Position numbers and translations under genes: made by a program. From contig JAFXNY010000016.1 of NCBI GenBank assembly GCA_017529165.1, positions 1-6,933 on the forward strand: a stretch of DNA of 6,933 nt. The letters run 5' to 3'. The stretch's first letter is position 1. Each line of letters opens with the position of its first letter. The notes under the pieces were generated by a model. The model searched no databases, was not told where the DNA came from, and worked only from the letters and a program-made list of their open reading frames with translations. The stretch comes from Clostridia bacterium (GTDB lineage: Bacteria > Bacillota_A > Clostridia > Oscillospirales > Acutalibacteraceae). Positions 1 through 5,901 of this stretch are shown here, in pieces.

Positions 1-69
1 GTCACCGGAAAAACATAATGTGCGGATTTTTCCGCGCAAGTGGGAAAAATAGATTTGTTGACAGAATGA
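1..69 (+). other. 3' tail of an upstream unit, gene not identifiable
   Basis: A terminator begins at 70, so a + strand gene probably ends in this stretch. All three forward frames close here, at 18, 52 and 80. The frame ending at 52 gives a basic tail (SPEKHNVRIFPRKWEK) and leaves a sensible gap before the terminator. The frame ending at 80 would run into the terminator stem. Too little protein is present to name a family. A small hairpin (GTGCGGA/TCCGCGC, 20-37) lies here but has no T-run. Confidence 0.3.
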
Positions 70-105
70 GTGGGAGGTGAAATCATCTCCCGCTTTACTT
101 TTTCT
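70..105 (+). terminator. intrinsic terminator of the upstream unit
   Basis: A 10-pair stem, GTGGGAGGTG (70-79) against CATCTCCCGC (84-93) with two G·T pairs, closes on the tetraloop AAAT and is followed by the T-rich run TTTACTTTTTCT. It separates the upstream gene from the flavoprotein gene at 145. Confidence 0.8.
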
Positions 106-122
106 AATTATTAGTGTAAAAT
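94..122 (+). promoter_or_regulatory. candidate promoter for the flavoprotein–cmk–ispH/S1 run
   Basis: TTTACT (94-99), a 17-base spacer and TAAAAT (117-122) fit a sigma-A promoter with matches of 4/6 and 5/6. Transcription would start near 129, giving a leader of about 16 bases that carries GGTGGTGA before the ATG at 145. An alternative is TTGACA (58-63) with AATCAT (81-86), a perfect -35 with a poor -10, which would start inside the terminator stem. Some promoter is expected because a terminator precedes the gene, but the exact one is uncertain. Confidence 0.35.
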
Positions 123-144
123 TAGCCTGTCTGGTGGTGAAAAA

Positions 145-1377
145 ATGCGGAATATAGTTATAATAGGCGGCGGTGCGGCAGGTCTTATGGCGGCGGCAGC
201 CGCAGGCGGCAGGGGGCATAACATAACAATAATCGAGAAAAATATCCGTCCTGCCCGTAAGGTTATGATTACAGGCAAGGGCAGATGCAATGTAACAAAT
301 GATTGCGATATTCAAACACTTATTGCAAATGTTGCCCACGGCGGTAAGTTTTTGTATTCCGCTTTTAATACTTTTAACTCTTCAGATACAAAGGCTTTTT
401 TTGAAAGCAGGGGAGTAAAGCTTAAAACCGAGCGTGGAAACCGAGTGTTTCCTGTATCCGATAAGGCTGTTGATATCGTTGATGCACTTAAAAATGCGGC
501 AAAGAATAATGCACAAATAAAAACTGATACTGCAAAAGAAATTATGGTAGAAAGCGGCGCTGTTTGCGCAGTCAGGCTGTCTTCGGGCAAAGTTGTTCCG
601 GCGGATACAGTGATACTTGCAACCGGCGGAAAATCATATCCGCTTACCGGCTCTACAGGGGACGGATACGATATAGCGTCTCGTTTAGGCCATACAATAA
701 CACCTATCAGACCGTCACTTATACGGCTCCTAGTAAACGAGGGCTTTTGTACCAAACTTGCGGGGCTTACTCTTAAGAATGTAACTCTTTCTTTGTATAA
801 AAACGGCAAAAAGAAACCTGTTTATAACGAGCTCGGCGAAATGCTTTTTACTCATACCGGCATATCGGGTCCGCTTACTCTATCTGCTTCTGCACATATA
901 GACGGTGAGGCGGATAATTATTACGCTGAAATAGACCTTAAACCTGCTCTTAATGAGAGCACGCTTGATAATAGGTTGTTGCGAGATTTTGAGGAAGCCA
1001 AGAATAGGGATATAATAAATGCACTTGATAAACTGTTGCCAAGAAGCCTTATACCGATTATAATAAAAATTGCCGGTATTGATGTACATATTAAGGTTAA
1101 TCAGATAAGCAGAGAGCGGAGGCTTGCGCTAATTTTTGCTATTAAGCACCTACGCCTTAATATCACTGATTTAGGCCCTATTGAAGAGGCTGTTGTAACA
1201 AGAGGCGGTATAAAAACTAGCGAAATCAATTCATCCGATATGTCCTCAAAAATTATTAAAAATCTGTATTTTGCAGGCGAGGTAATTGATGTAGATGCTT
1301 ACACGGGCGGCTTTAATTTACAAATAGCGTTTTCTACCGGCTTTCTTGCCGGCAAAAGCGCAGCAAAAGATATTTGA
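145..1377 (+). CDS. YhiN/HI0933/BaiN-family FAD-dependent oxidoreductase
   Basis: A 410-residue cytosolic flavoprotein. It opens with the FAD ADP-binding motif GGGAAG (residues 8-13) at the end of the first beta strand, and E31 is the likely ribose-binding acidic residue. The family hallmark GKGRCNVTN follows at 44-52. Other family blocks are ATGGKSYPLTGSTGDGYD (159-176), the LFTHTGISGPLTLS region (234-247), and the C-terminal FAD motif around AGEVIDVDAYTGGFNLQ (377-393). Length is normal and the gene looks intact. The start is the ATG after GGTGGTGA, placing the dinucleotide fold right at the N terminus. The family's physiological reaction is poorly settled; some relatives are annotated as bile-acid oxidoreductase BaiN or aminoacetone oxidase, and the sequence does not support choosing either. 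It is the first gene of a tight run with cmk (14-base gap), an order familiar from Clostridia. Confidence 0.9.
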   Translation: MRNIVIIGGGAAGLMAAAAAGGRGHNITIIEKNIRPARKVMITGKGRCNVTNDCDIQTLIANVAHGGKFLYSAFNTFNSSDTKAFFESRGVKLKTERGNRVFPVSDKAVDIVDALKNAAKNNAQIKTDTAKEIMVESGAVCAVRLSSGKVVPADTVILATGGKSYPLTGSTGDGYDIASRLGHTITPIRPSLIRLLVNEGFCTKLAGLTLKNVTLSLYKNGKKKPVYNELGEMLFTHTGISGPLTLSASAHIDGEADNYYAEIDLKPALNESTLDNRLLRDFEEAKNRDIINALDKLLPRSLIPIIIKIAGIDVHIKVNQISRERRLALIFAIKHLRLNITDLGPIEEAVVTRGGIKTSEINSSDMSSKIIKNLYFAGEVIDVDAYTGGFNLQIAFSTGFLAGKSAAKDI

Positions 1378-1391
1378 AAGTGGGAAGTAAA

Positions 1392-2057
1392 ATGATTTCA
1401 ATAGCACTTGACGGTCCTGCCGGAGCAGGCAAAAGCACATTAGCAAAAGCGGCGGCAAAAAAACTCGGGTTTATATATGTAGATACCGGTGCGCTTTACC
1501 GTGCGGTAGGGCTTAAGTTCAGTAGATTGGGCTATAAAACCGACCTTAATTGTGATATTGAACCGGTACTTAAAACCACATCGGTAGATATTCGCTTTAT
1601 CGGTGAGGAACAGCATGTGTTTTTAGACGGCGAGGATGTAAACGGCCTAATACGCACACCCGAGATATCTATGATGGCGTCTGCTGTAAGTGCAAAGCCG
1701 GCGGTTCGTGCTTTTCTTTTAGAGCTTCAAAGAAAGCTTGCTAAAGAAAACAATGTGATTATGGACGGCAGGGATATAGGCACAGTTGTTTTGCCGGATG
1801 CAACTCTTAAACTGTTTGTTACCGCTACACCCGAAACTCGTGCTAACAGAAGATATAAAGAGCTTACCGATAAGGGTATGAGCGTTAATTATGATGATAT
1901 ACTTTCGGATATCAAAACCAGAGATTACAATGATACACACCGTGATGTAGCACCTCTAAAGTTAGCAGAGGGCGGCATTGAGTTTGATACGGATGATCTC
2001 GATTTTGAAGCGGCGCTTAACGCACTTATGAGTATTATCGAAAAAGAGGTAAAATAG
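1392..2057 (+). CDS. cmk: cytidylate kinase (CMP/dCMP kinase)
   Basis: A 221-residue cytosolic enzyme that phosphorylates CMP and dCMP with ATP, feeding CTP and dCTP pools. The P-loop GPAGAGKST lies at 8-16 and the CMP-site block DTGALYRAV at 31-39. MDGRDIGTVVLPDA (124-137) is the family signature. The lid and substrate segment R177-D-Y-N-D181-T-H-R184-D-V-A-P-L matches the usual RDxxDxxRxxAPL pattern. Length is typical for the short bacterial CMK. The frame is open from a TTG at 1374, which would add six residues, but the ATG at 1392 is preferred: it gives the standard MISIALDGP beginning and has GGGAAG upstream, while the TTG has no ribosome binding site. The stop TAG shares its G with the GTG start of ispH, which suggests translational coupling. 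Confidence 0.95.
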   Translation: MISIALDGPAGAGKSTLAKAAAKKLGFIYVDTGALYRAVGLKFSRLGYKTDLNCDIEPVLKTTSVDIRFIGEEQHVFLDGEDVNGLIRTPEISMMASAVSAKPAVRAFLLELQRKLAKENNVIMDGRDIGTVVLPDATLKLFVTATPETRANRRYKELTDKGMSVNYDDILSDIKTRDYNDTHRDVAPLKLAEGGIEFDTDDLDFEAALNALMSIIEKEVK

Positions 2058-4117
2058 TGAAGATAACTCTCGCAAAAACTGCCGGATTTTGTTTTGGTGT
2101 AAACCGTGCCGTGCAAACGGTATATGATTTGCTTGAAAACGGTGAAATGGTTTGTACTTTAGGCCCCATTATTCATAATCCGCAATTAGTCGGCGAACTC
2201 GGAAATAGAGGGGTTAGAATAGTTGAAAGTCCAGAGCAGGCAAATGAAAGGGAAGTATTGGTAATACGCTCTCACGGAGTAGGGGCGGATATATATGAGT
2301 GTGCCGAAAAAGTGGGAGTTAAAGTTGTTGACGCCACATGTCCTTTCGTTTCAAAAATACATAGAATTGTAAAAGAAAACTCACAAAACGGAGATGTTAT
2401 ACTGATAGCCGGCGATGAAAAGCATCAGGAGGTTATTGGTATAGTAGGGCATATAACTGGTGAGTATTATGTGTTTTCCAGTGTAGAAGATATTGAAAAA
2501 ATCTTGAAAAACCATCCGGAAATTACAAAAAAGAGCCTTACTGTGGTCTCTCAGACCACTTTTAATGCTGAAAAATGGGAAAAATCACAACTTTTTTTGA
2601 AAAAAGTGTGTACAAATGCCAAAATATTTGATACAATATGTAGTGCGACATCCGATCGTCAAAGCGAAGCTAAGCTTTTAGCTAAAAGCAATGATGCGAT
2701 GATAGTTATAGGCGGTAGGCATAGTTCTAATACTGCCAAGCTGTTTGAAGTTTGTGTATCGCTTTGTGATAGGACCTATGCGGTTGAAACTGCGGCAGAG
2801 TTAAAACCGGAATACTTTGCAGGCGTTTTGGCGGTAGGCGTCGTGGCGGGTGCATCTACACCTGCCGGTATAATAAAGGAGGTTATTAAAACCATGTCGG
2901 AAATAAAACAACCGGTTGATGAACAGATGGAGGAAAGTGAAACTGTTCAAAAAAGCTTTGAGGAAATGACGGATGAGGAAGCGTTCGAAGCATCGCTTAA
3001 CTCTCTTACCGGTGATCAGAAGGTTGTAGGCACAGTTGTTGCTGTTAATCCAACCGAAATTACAGTTGATATCGGTAGAGGAGTTACGGGCTATGTTACT
3101 AAGGATGAATATTCTTCCGATCCATCAGCGGATCTTGTAAGTGAGGTCAAGGTTGATGATGAGCTTAATCTTATCATTATGAAGATAAATGACCAGGAAG
3201 GAACCGCTATGCTCTCAAAGCGTCGCTATGATGCTATTGCCGGTTGGGATAATATCGTTTCCGCAAAAGAGTCGGGCGAAATACTTCACGGAACAGTAAG
3301 CGCTGTAGTTAAGGGCGGAGTTACTGTTTATTCAAATAATGTTCGTGTATTTATTCCTGCATCCCAGGCTACCGCTTCAAGAAATGATTCACTTGAGGAA
3401 TTAAAGGGCAAAGAAGTAGATTTCAGGATAATCGAAATAGGTCGAGGACACAGAGCAGTAGGCTCTATCAGAAGCGTGCTTCGTGATGCCCGCCGTGAAG
3501 CTCAGGAAAAAATATGGAATAACATAGCTGTAGGCGATAGATTTACAGGCGTCGTAAAATCGCTTACCGGTTACGGTGCTTTTGTTGATATTGGCGGTGT
3601 GGATGGTATGGTTCACATTTCCGAGCTTTCTTGGATGCGTATTAAAAACCCTGCTGAAGTAGTAAGCGTTGGCGATACCATTGAAGTATATGTAAAAGCA
3701 CTTGATACCGAAAAGAAAAAGATTTCTTTAGGCTATAAAAAAGCGGAAGACAATCCTTGGACCATTTTCCAAAACAAATACAGCGTAGAGGATGTTGTAA
3801 CCGTAACTGTTGTTAGTATGACATCTTACGGTGCCTTTGCAAGAATAATTCCGGGTGTTGACGGTCTTATTCACATATCTCAAATTGCAAATAAGCGTAT
3901 TACAAAGCCACAAGATGAGCTTAAAATAGGTCAAGAGGTTGAGGCAAAAATAACTGCTATTGACCTTGAGAAGAAGCGTGTAAGCCTTTCAATTCGTGCA
4001 CTTCTTCCTGAAGAGTCCGAAGTTTTAGACGAGCCTGCGTCTGCCGAAGATGTTCCTGTTGAAACTGCCGCCGAAGAGGCGCCTGCAGAGGAGCCTGCGG
4101 CACAGGTAGAGGAATAA
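2057..4117 (+). CDS. ispH: fused 4-hydroxy-3-methylbut-2-enyl diphosphate reductase (IspH) – S1 RNA-binding protein
   Basis: A 686-residue two-part protein. Residues 1-279 are a complete IspH (LytB), the [4Fe-4S] enzyme reducing HMBPP to IPP and DMAPP at the end of the MEP pathway. Cluster cysteines are C12 (GFCFGV), C95 (DATCPFV) and C195 (TICSAT). Active-site H40, H73, H123, E125, T167, the SSN triad at 223-225 and S267 are all present. After a short acidic linker come four S1 (OB-fold) domains at about 321-389, 406-475, 491-561 and 577-649; the last two, with YGAFVDI/YGAFARI and GxVHIS-like blocks, are closest to consensus. An acidic Ala/Glu/Pro tail (651-686) follows. E. coli S1 has six such domains, so this is the shorter Firmicutes type. 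GTG start at 2057; GAGGT (2046-2050) is the ribosome binding site. IspH–S1 fusions are known in Clostridia. A second, internal start at 2894 is possible (separate entry). Confidence 0.95.
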   Translation: MKITLAKTAGFCFGVNRAVQTVYDLLENGEMVCTLGPIIHNPQLVGELGNRGVRIVESPEQANEREVLVIRSHGVGADIYECAEKVGVKVVDATCPFVSKIHRIVKENSQNGDVILIAGDEKHQEVIGIVGHITGEYYVFSSVEDIEKILKNHPEITKKSLTVVSQTTFNAEKWEKSQLFLKKVCTNAKIFDTICSATSDRQSEAKLLAKSNDAMIVIGGRHSSNTAKLFEVCVSLCDRTYAVETAAELKPEYFAGVLAVGVVAGASTPAGIIKEVIKTMSEIKQPVDEQMEESETVQKSFEEMTDEEAFEASLNSLTGDQKVVGTVVAVNPTEITVDIGRGVTGYVTKDEYSSDPSADLVSEVKVDDELNLIIMKINDQEGTAMLSKRRYDAIAGWDNIVSAKESGEILHGTVSAVVKGGVTVYSNNVRVFIPASQATASRNDSLEELKGKEVDFRIIEIGRGHRAVGSIRSVLRDARREAQEKIWNNIAVGDRFTGVVKSLTGYGAFVDIGGVDGMVHISELSWMRIKNPAEVVSVGDTIEVYVKALDTEKKKISLGYKKAEDNPWTIFQNKYSVEDVVTVTVVSMTSYGAFARIIPGVDGLIHISQIANKRITKPQDELKIGQEVEAKITAIDLEKKRVSLSIRALLPEESEVLDEPASAEDVPVETAAEEAPAEEPAAQVEE
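2875..2896 (+). promoter_or_regulatory. internal Shine-Dalgarno and ATG at the IspH/S1 junction
   Basis: AAAGGAGGT (2875-2883) is a near-complete match to the anti-Shine-Dalgarno sequence. It is followed after 10 bases by an in-frame ATG (2894-2896), codon 280 of the fusion. The ATG sits exactly between the last IspH block and the S1 linker. Initiation here would give a separate 407-residue four-domain S1 protein. The same bases encode the IKEV stretch of IspH, so chance or amino-acid constraint is possible. The SD is stronger than the GAGGT used for the full-length start. Confidence 0.45.
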
Positions 4118-4138
4118 TTTTTAAGCTTTATTAAGCAT

Positions 4139-4171
4139 AAAAGGCTGTACGCATTTTGTACAGCCTTTTTT
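4139..4171 (+). terminator. intrinsic terminator after ispH–S1
   Basis: A 12-pair stem, AAAAGGCTGTAC (4139-4150) against GTACAGCCTTTT (4158-4169), has a 7-base loop GCATTTT and six Ts (4166-4171) that overlap the end of the stem. It begins 21 bases after the stop codon and ends 14 bases before the next start. The A-run on the left flank could let it work on the opposite strand too, although no convergent gene is present. Confidence 0.92.
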
Positions 4172-4185
4172 ATGGGGGTTAATTT

Positions 4186-5574
4186 ATGCCTGCAGATAAA
4201 AATTATGATATTGTTATAATCGGCGGTGGTATAGGCGGTCTTATGAGTGCTTACCGTTTGCAAAAAAAATATTCAGGGCTTAAGATTGCGATAACCGAGT
4301 GCGGTAATGTTTTGGAAAAGCGGAAATGTCCGGCAGGAAAGAACAGCACATGCGCACACTGTGAGATTTGTAATATTACAAAAGGGTTTGCAGGTGCCGG
4401 CGCTTTTTCGGACGGTAAGTTTAACCTCGGCACTGCATACGGCGGCACACTCGGTGAAGAGCTTGGCGAGGATGTAGCAAACCGGTATATAGATGAAGTG
4501 GACAACATTCTTAACGAGTATTGTACATCTGATATACCTAAAGTTTATAAATCAAATGATGAATTACGGCTTAAATGTATTCAGAATAATCTTCGCCTTT
4601 TGGATATGAATGTTAAGCATCTCGGTACCGATAATAACTTTCTTACAATGCAGAACTTAATAGGCGCTTTATCGGGATCGGGTGTTGATCTACTGCATTT
4701 TTACGAGTGCAATAAAATCGAGAAAAGTGACGGCGGATATTTGCTCTCTTATACAAATGGTGATAATATTTTTGCAAAAAAGGTAATTATAGCAACTGGG
4801 AGATCTGGCGCTAACTTTGTGGCAGATTTCTGCAAACAACACGGTGTTAAAACACGCTCTAATCATATAGACATAGGTGTTCGTGTTGAAATGAAGGATA
4901 TTATCTGGCGTGAGTTTTCTTCTAAGATTTATGAGCCGAAGATTCTTTATAAGACCAAAACCTTTGAGGATAGATGCAGAATGTTCTGCTTTAACCAGGG
5001 TGGTCTTGTATCTGCTGAAAACAATCACGGCATAATAACGGCAAACGGTCATTCTTTTGCTCAGGCGGATAAAAAAACCGATAACTGTAATTTTGCAATA
5101 CTGTCGAGCATTCGTTTTACAGAGCCGTTTAATCAGCCTACGGAATATGCCGAGAATATTTCAAGACTTGCTAATATGATTGGTAAAGGCAATGTGCTGG
5201 TTCAGCGCTTCGGAGACCTTATCCGTGGCAGGAGAACTAACGAACATCGTCTTATGCAGAACACTGTTACACCTACTCTTAAGGCAACCGCAGGCGATAT
5301 ATCACTTGTTTTACCGCACAGAATACTTACAAATATTATAGAAACTATATATGCACTTGATAAGGTGGCACCGGGTACGGCTAACGATGATACCTTGCTT
5401 TACGGATGTGAGAGTAAGTATTATTCAATTCGTCCGGTGTTTATGAATGATAAGTTTGAGCTTATAGACGGTGTATATATAATAGGTGACGGAAGCGGAA
5501 TATGCAGAGGGCTTTCTCAATCCGGCGCCATGGGTATATATGTAGCGGACTGTATTATAAACGACCTCAAGTAG
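4186..5574 (+). CDS. COG2509-type FAD-dependent dehydrogenase with a cysteine cluster
   Basis: A 462-residue predicted cytosolic flavoprotein of the uncharacterised FAD-dependent dehydrogenase family COG2509. The FAD fold opens with IVIIGGGIGGL (9-19). A cysteine cluster follows, C48-x7-C56-x2-C59-x2-C62, then GFAGAGAFSDGKFN (67-80), the family's most recognisable block. Other landmarks are IIATGRSG (201-208), C264 and C268 in the RCRMFCFNQGG segment, LIRGRRT (345-351) and the C-terminal FAD motif GDGSGICRGLSQSGAMG (434-450). The cysteine spacing could hold an Fe-S cluster or metal; that is inference. The substrate is unknown. The start is ATG 4186, preceded by GGGGG (4174-4178) seven bases upstream. 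The gene stands alone between two terminators. It is not a close copy of the flavoprotein at 145 beyond the shared Rossmann motif. Confidence 0.85.
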   Translation: MPADKNYDIVIIGGGIGGLMSAYRLQKKYSGLKIAITECGNVLEKRKCPAGKNSTCAHCEICNITKGFAGAGAFSDGKFNLGTAYGGTLGEELGEDVANRYIDEVDNILNEYCTSDIPKVYKSNDELRLKCIQNNLRLLDMNVKHLGTDNNFLTMQNLIGALSGSGVDLLHFYECNKIEKSDGGYLLSYTNGDNIFAKKVIIATGRSGANFVADFCKQHGVKTRSNHIDIGVRVEMKDIIWREFSSKIYEPKILYKTKTFEDRCRMFCFNQGGLVSAENNHGIITANGHSFAQADKKTDNCNFAILSSIRFTEPFNQPTEYAENISRLANMIGKGNVLVQRFGDLIRGRRTNEHRLMQNTVTPTLKATAGDISLVLPHRILTNIIETIYALDKVAPGTANDDTLLYGCESKYYSIRPVFMNDKFELIDGVYIIGDGSGICRGLSQSGAMGIYVADCIINDLK

Positions 5575-5583
5575 TTGTGGTTT

Positions 5584-5617
5584 TGCCCCGATTGAAATCG
5601 GGGCATTTGTATTTTTT
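5584..5617 (+). terminator. intrinsic terminator after the COG2509 gene
   Basis: The stem TGCCCCGAT (5584-5592) pairs with ATCGGGGCA (5597-5605) around the tetraloop TGAA. It is followed by TTTGTATTTTTT. It starts ten bases after the TAG stop. Confidence 0.92.
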
Positions 5618-5645
5618 ACACAATAATTTTTAATAAAATTAAAAC

Positions 5646-5667
5646 AAATTGTAAAGATATACAATTT
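5646..5667 (+). repeat. inverted repeat upstream of the xpt promoter
   Basis: AAATTGTA (5646-5653) and TACAATTT (5660-5667) are perfect 8-base arms around a 6-base spacer, centred about 35 bases upstream of the -35 box in a very AT-rich stretch. It could be an operator or an A/T-rich upstream element. No known regulator motif is recognised. It has no T-run, so it is not a terminator. Confidence 0.4.
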
Positions 5668-5690
5668 AGGAGAAAGTTAGTCTAATTTTG

Positions 5691-5719
5691 TTGACAAAGG
5701 TAAATTGTTGTGATAGGAT
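5691..5719 (+). promoter_or_regulatory. sigma-A-type promoter for xpt
   Basis: A perfect TTGACA (5691-5696), a 17-base spacer and TAGGAT (5714-5719), with the TG extension at 5711-5712. AT-rich sequence upstream could act as an UP element. The predicted start near 5726 lies about 13 bases before the riboswitch aptamer, so the whole aptamer is in the leader. Confidence 0.85.
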
Positions 5720-5738
5720 ATTTTTGTAAACTAAATAG

Positions 5739-5811
5739 CTTACCAATATAGGTTTGGATAAACGGCCCAAATGTTTCTACCGCAGAGCCATAGATGCGAC
5801 TATTGGTTAAG
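5739..5811 (+). promoter_or_regulatory. purine riboswitch aptamer, guanine-type
   Basis: A three-way junction matching the purine aptamer. P1 pairs CTTACCAATA (5739-5748) with TATTGGTTAAG (5801-5811), with one bulged T at 5808. P2 pairs 5752-5757 with 5767-5772, and P3 is CGCA (5781-5784) against TGCG (5795-5798). The J2/3 strand GTTTCTACC (5773-5781) and J3/1 ACTAT are canonical. The equivalents of U22, U47, U51 and the specificity base 74 are T5749, T5774, T5778 and C5800. The C predicts guanine or hypoxanthine rather than adenine. The loops are atypical: L2 is AUAAACGGC and L3 is GAGCCAUAGA, although the GG (5764-5765) and CC (5788-5789) needed for the loop–loop contact are kept. It lies directly upstream of xpt, the classic location. 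Confidence 0.92.
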
Positions 5812-5819
5812 ATAATATA

Positions 5820-5839
5820 TCACTGCATTTATGCAGTGA
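5820..5839 (+). other. spacer hairpin in the riboswitch expression platform
   Basis: TCACTGCA (5820-5827) and TGCAGTGA (5832-5839) form a perfect 8-pair stem with loop TTTA. No T-run follows, so it is not a terminator. It sits between the aptamer and the switching strand. It should form in both states, shortening the distance between P1 and the antiterminator partner or pausing polymerase (inference). Confidence 0.6.
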
Positions 5840-5850
5840 GGGTTGTCATT

Positions 5851-5859
5851 TTGGTAAGC
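5851..5859 (+). promoter_or_regulatory. predicted antiterminator strand
   Basis: TTGGTAAGC here is perfectly complementary over nine bases to GCTTACCAA (5738-5746), which is the 5' strand of aptamer P1. It overlaps the first four bases of the terminator stem (AAGC, 5856-5859). Without ligand this pairing would open P1 and block the terminator. With ligand P1 is held closed and the terminator forms, so purine should switch expression off. Confidence 0.6.
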
Positions 5860-5888
5860 AGACTATTTTAGTCTGCTTTAGTTTTTTT
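5856..5888 (+). terminator. riboswitch-controlled terminator of xpt
   Basis: AAGCAGACTA (5856-5865) pairs with TAGTCTGCTT (5869-5878), a 9-10 pair stem with a 3-5 base loop. TAG and seven Ts (5882-5888) follow. The T-run ends directly against the xpt Shine-Dalgarno AGGAGG (5889-5894). Confidence 0.9.
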
Positions 5889-5901
5889 AGGAGGCGATTT
5901 T

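Noticed and set aside
20..37. Hairpin GTGCGGA-TTTT-TCCGCGC as a terminator
   Set aside because: No T-run follows, and a full terminator lies at 70-105. It may be part of the upstream coding end.
312..809. 165-codon open frame on the reverse strand
   Set aside because: It lies wholly inside the well-supported flavoprotein gene, has no ribosome binding site or recognisable motif, and is a shadow of that coding frame.
1374..1391. TTG at 1374 as the cmk start, overlapping the flavoprotein stop
   Set aside because: It has no Shine-Dalgarno sequence and adds six residues not seen in the family. ATG 1392 gives the standard MISIALDGP start.
3931..4263. 110-codon reverse-strand frame across the S1 tail and the next gene's start
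   Set aside because: Its Ser/Ala-rich stretch is the antisense of the Glu/Ala/Pro tail of S1, and it crosses a terminator and a secure start. No motif was found.
145..5574. The two flavoprotein genes as a duplication
   Set aside because: They share only the N-terminal Rossmann motif. Their signature blocks (GKGRCNVTN versus GFAGAGAFSDGK) belong to different families.
5739..5811. Adenine or 2'-deoxyguanosine specificity for the riboswitch
   Set aside because: C at the position equivalent to 74 argues against adenine, and T at the position equivalent to 51 with a canonical J2/3 gives no sign of a deoxyguanosine-type core. Guanine/hypoxanthine fits xpt. The unusual loops lie away from the ligand pocket.
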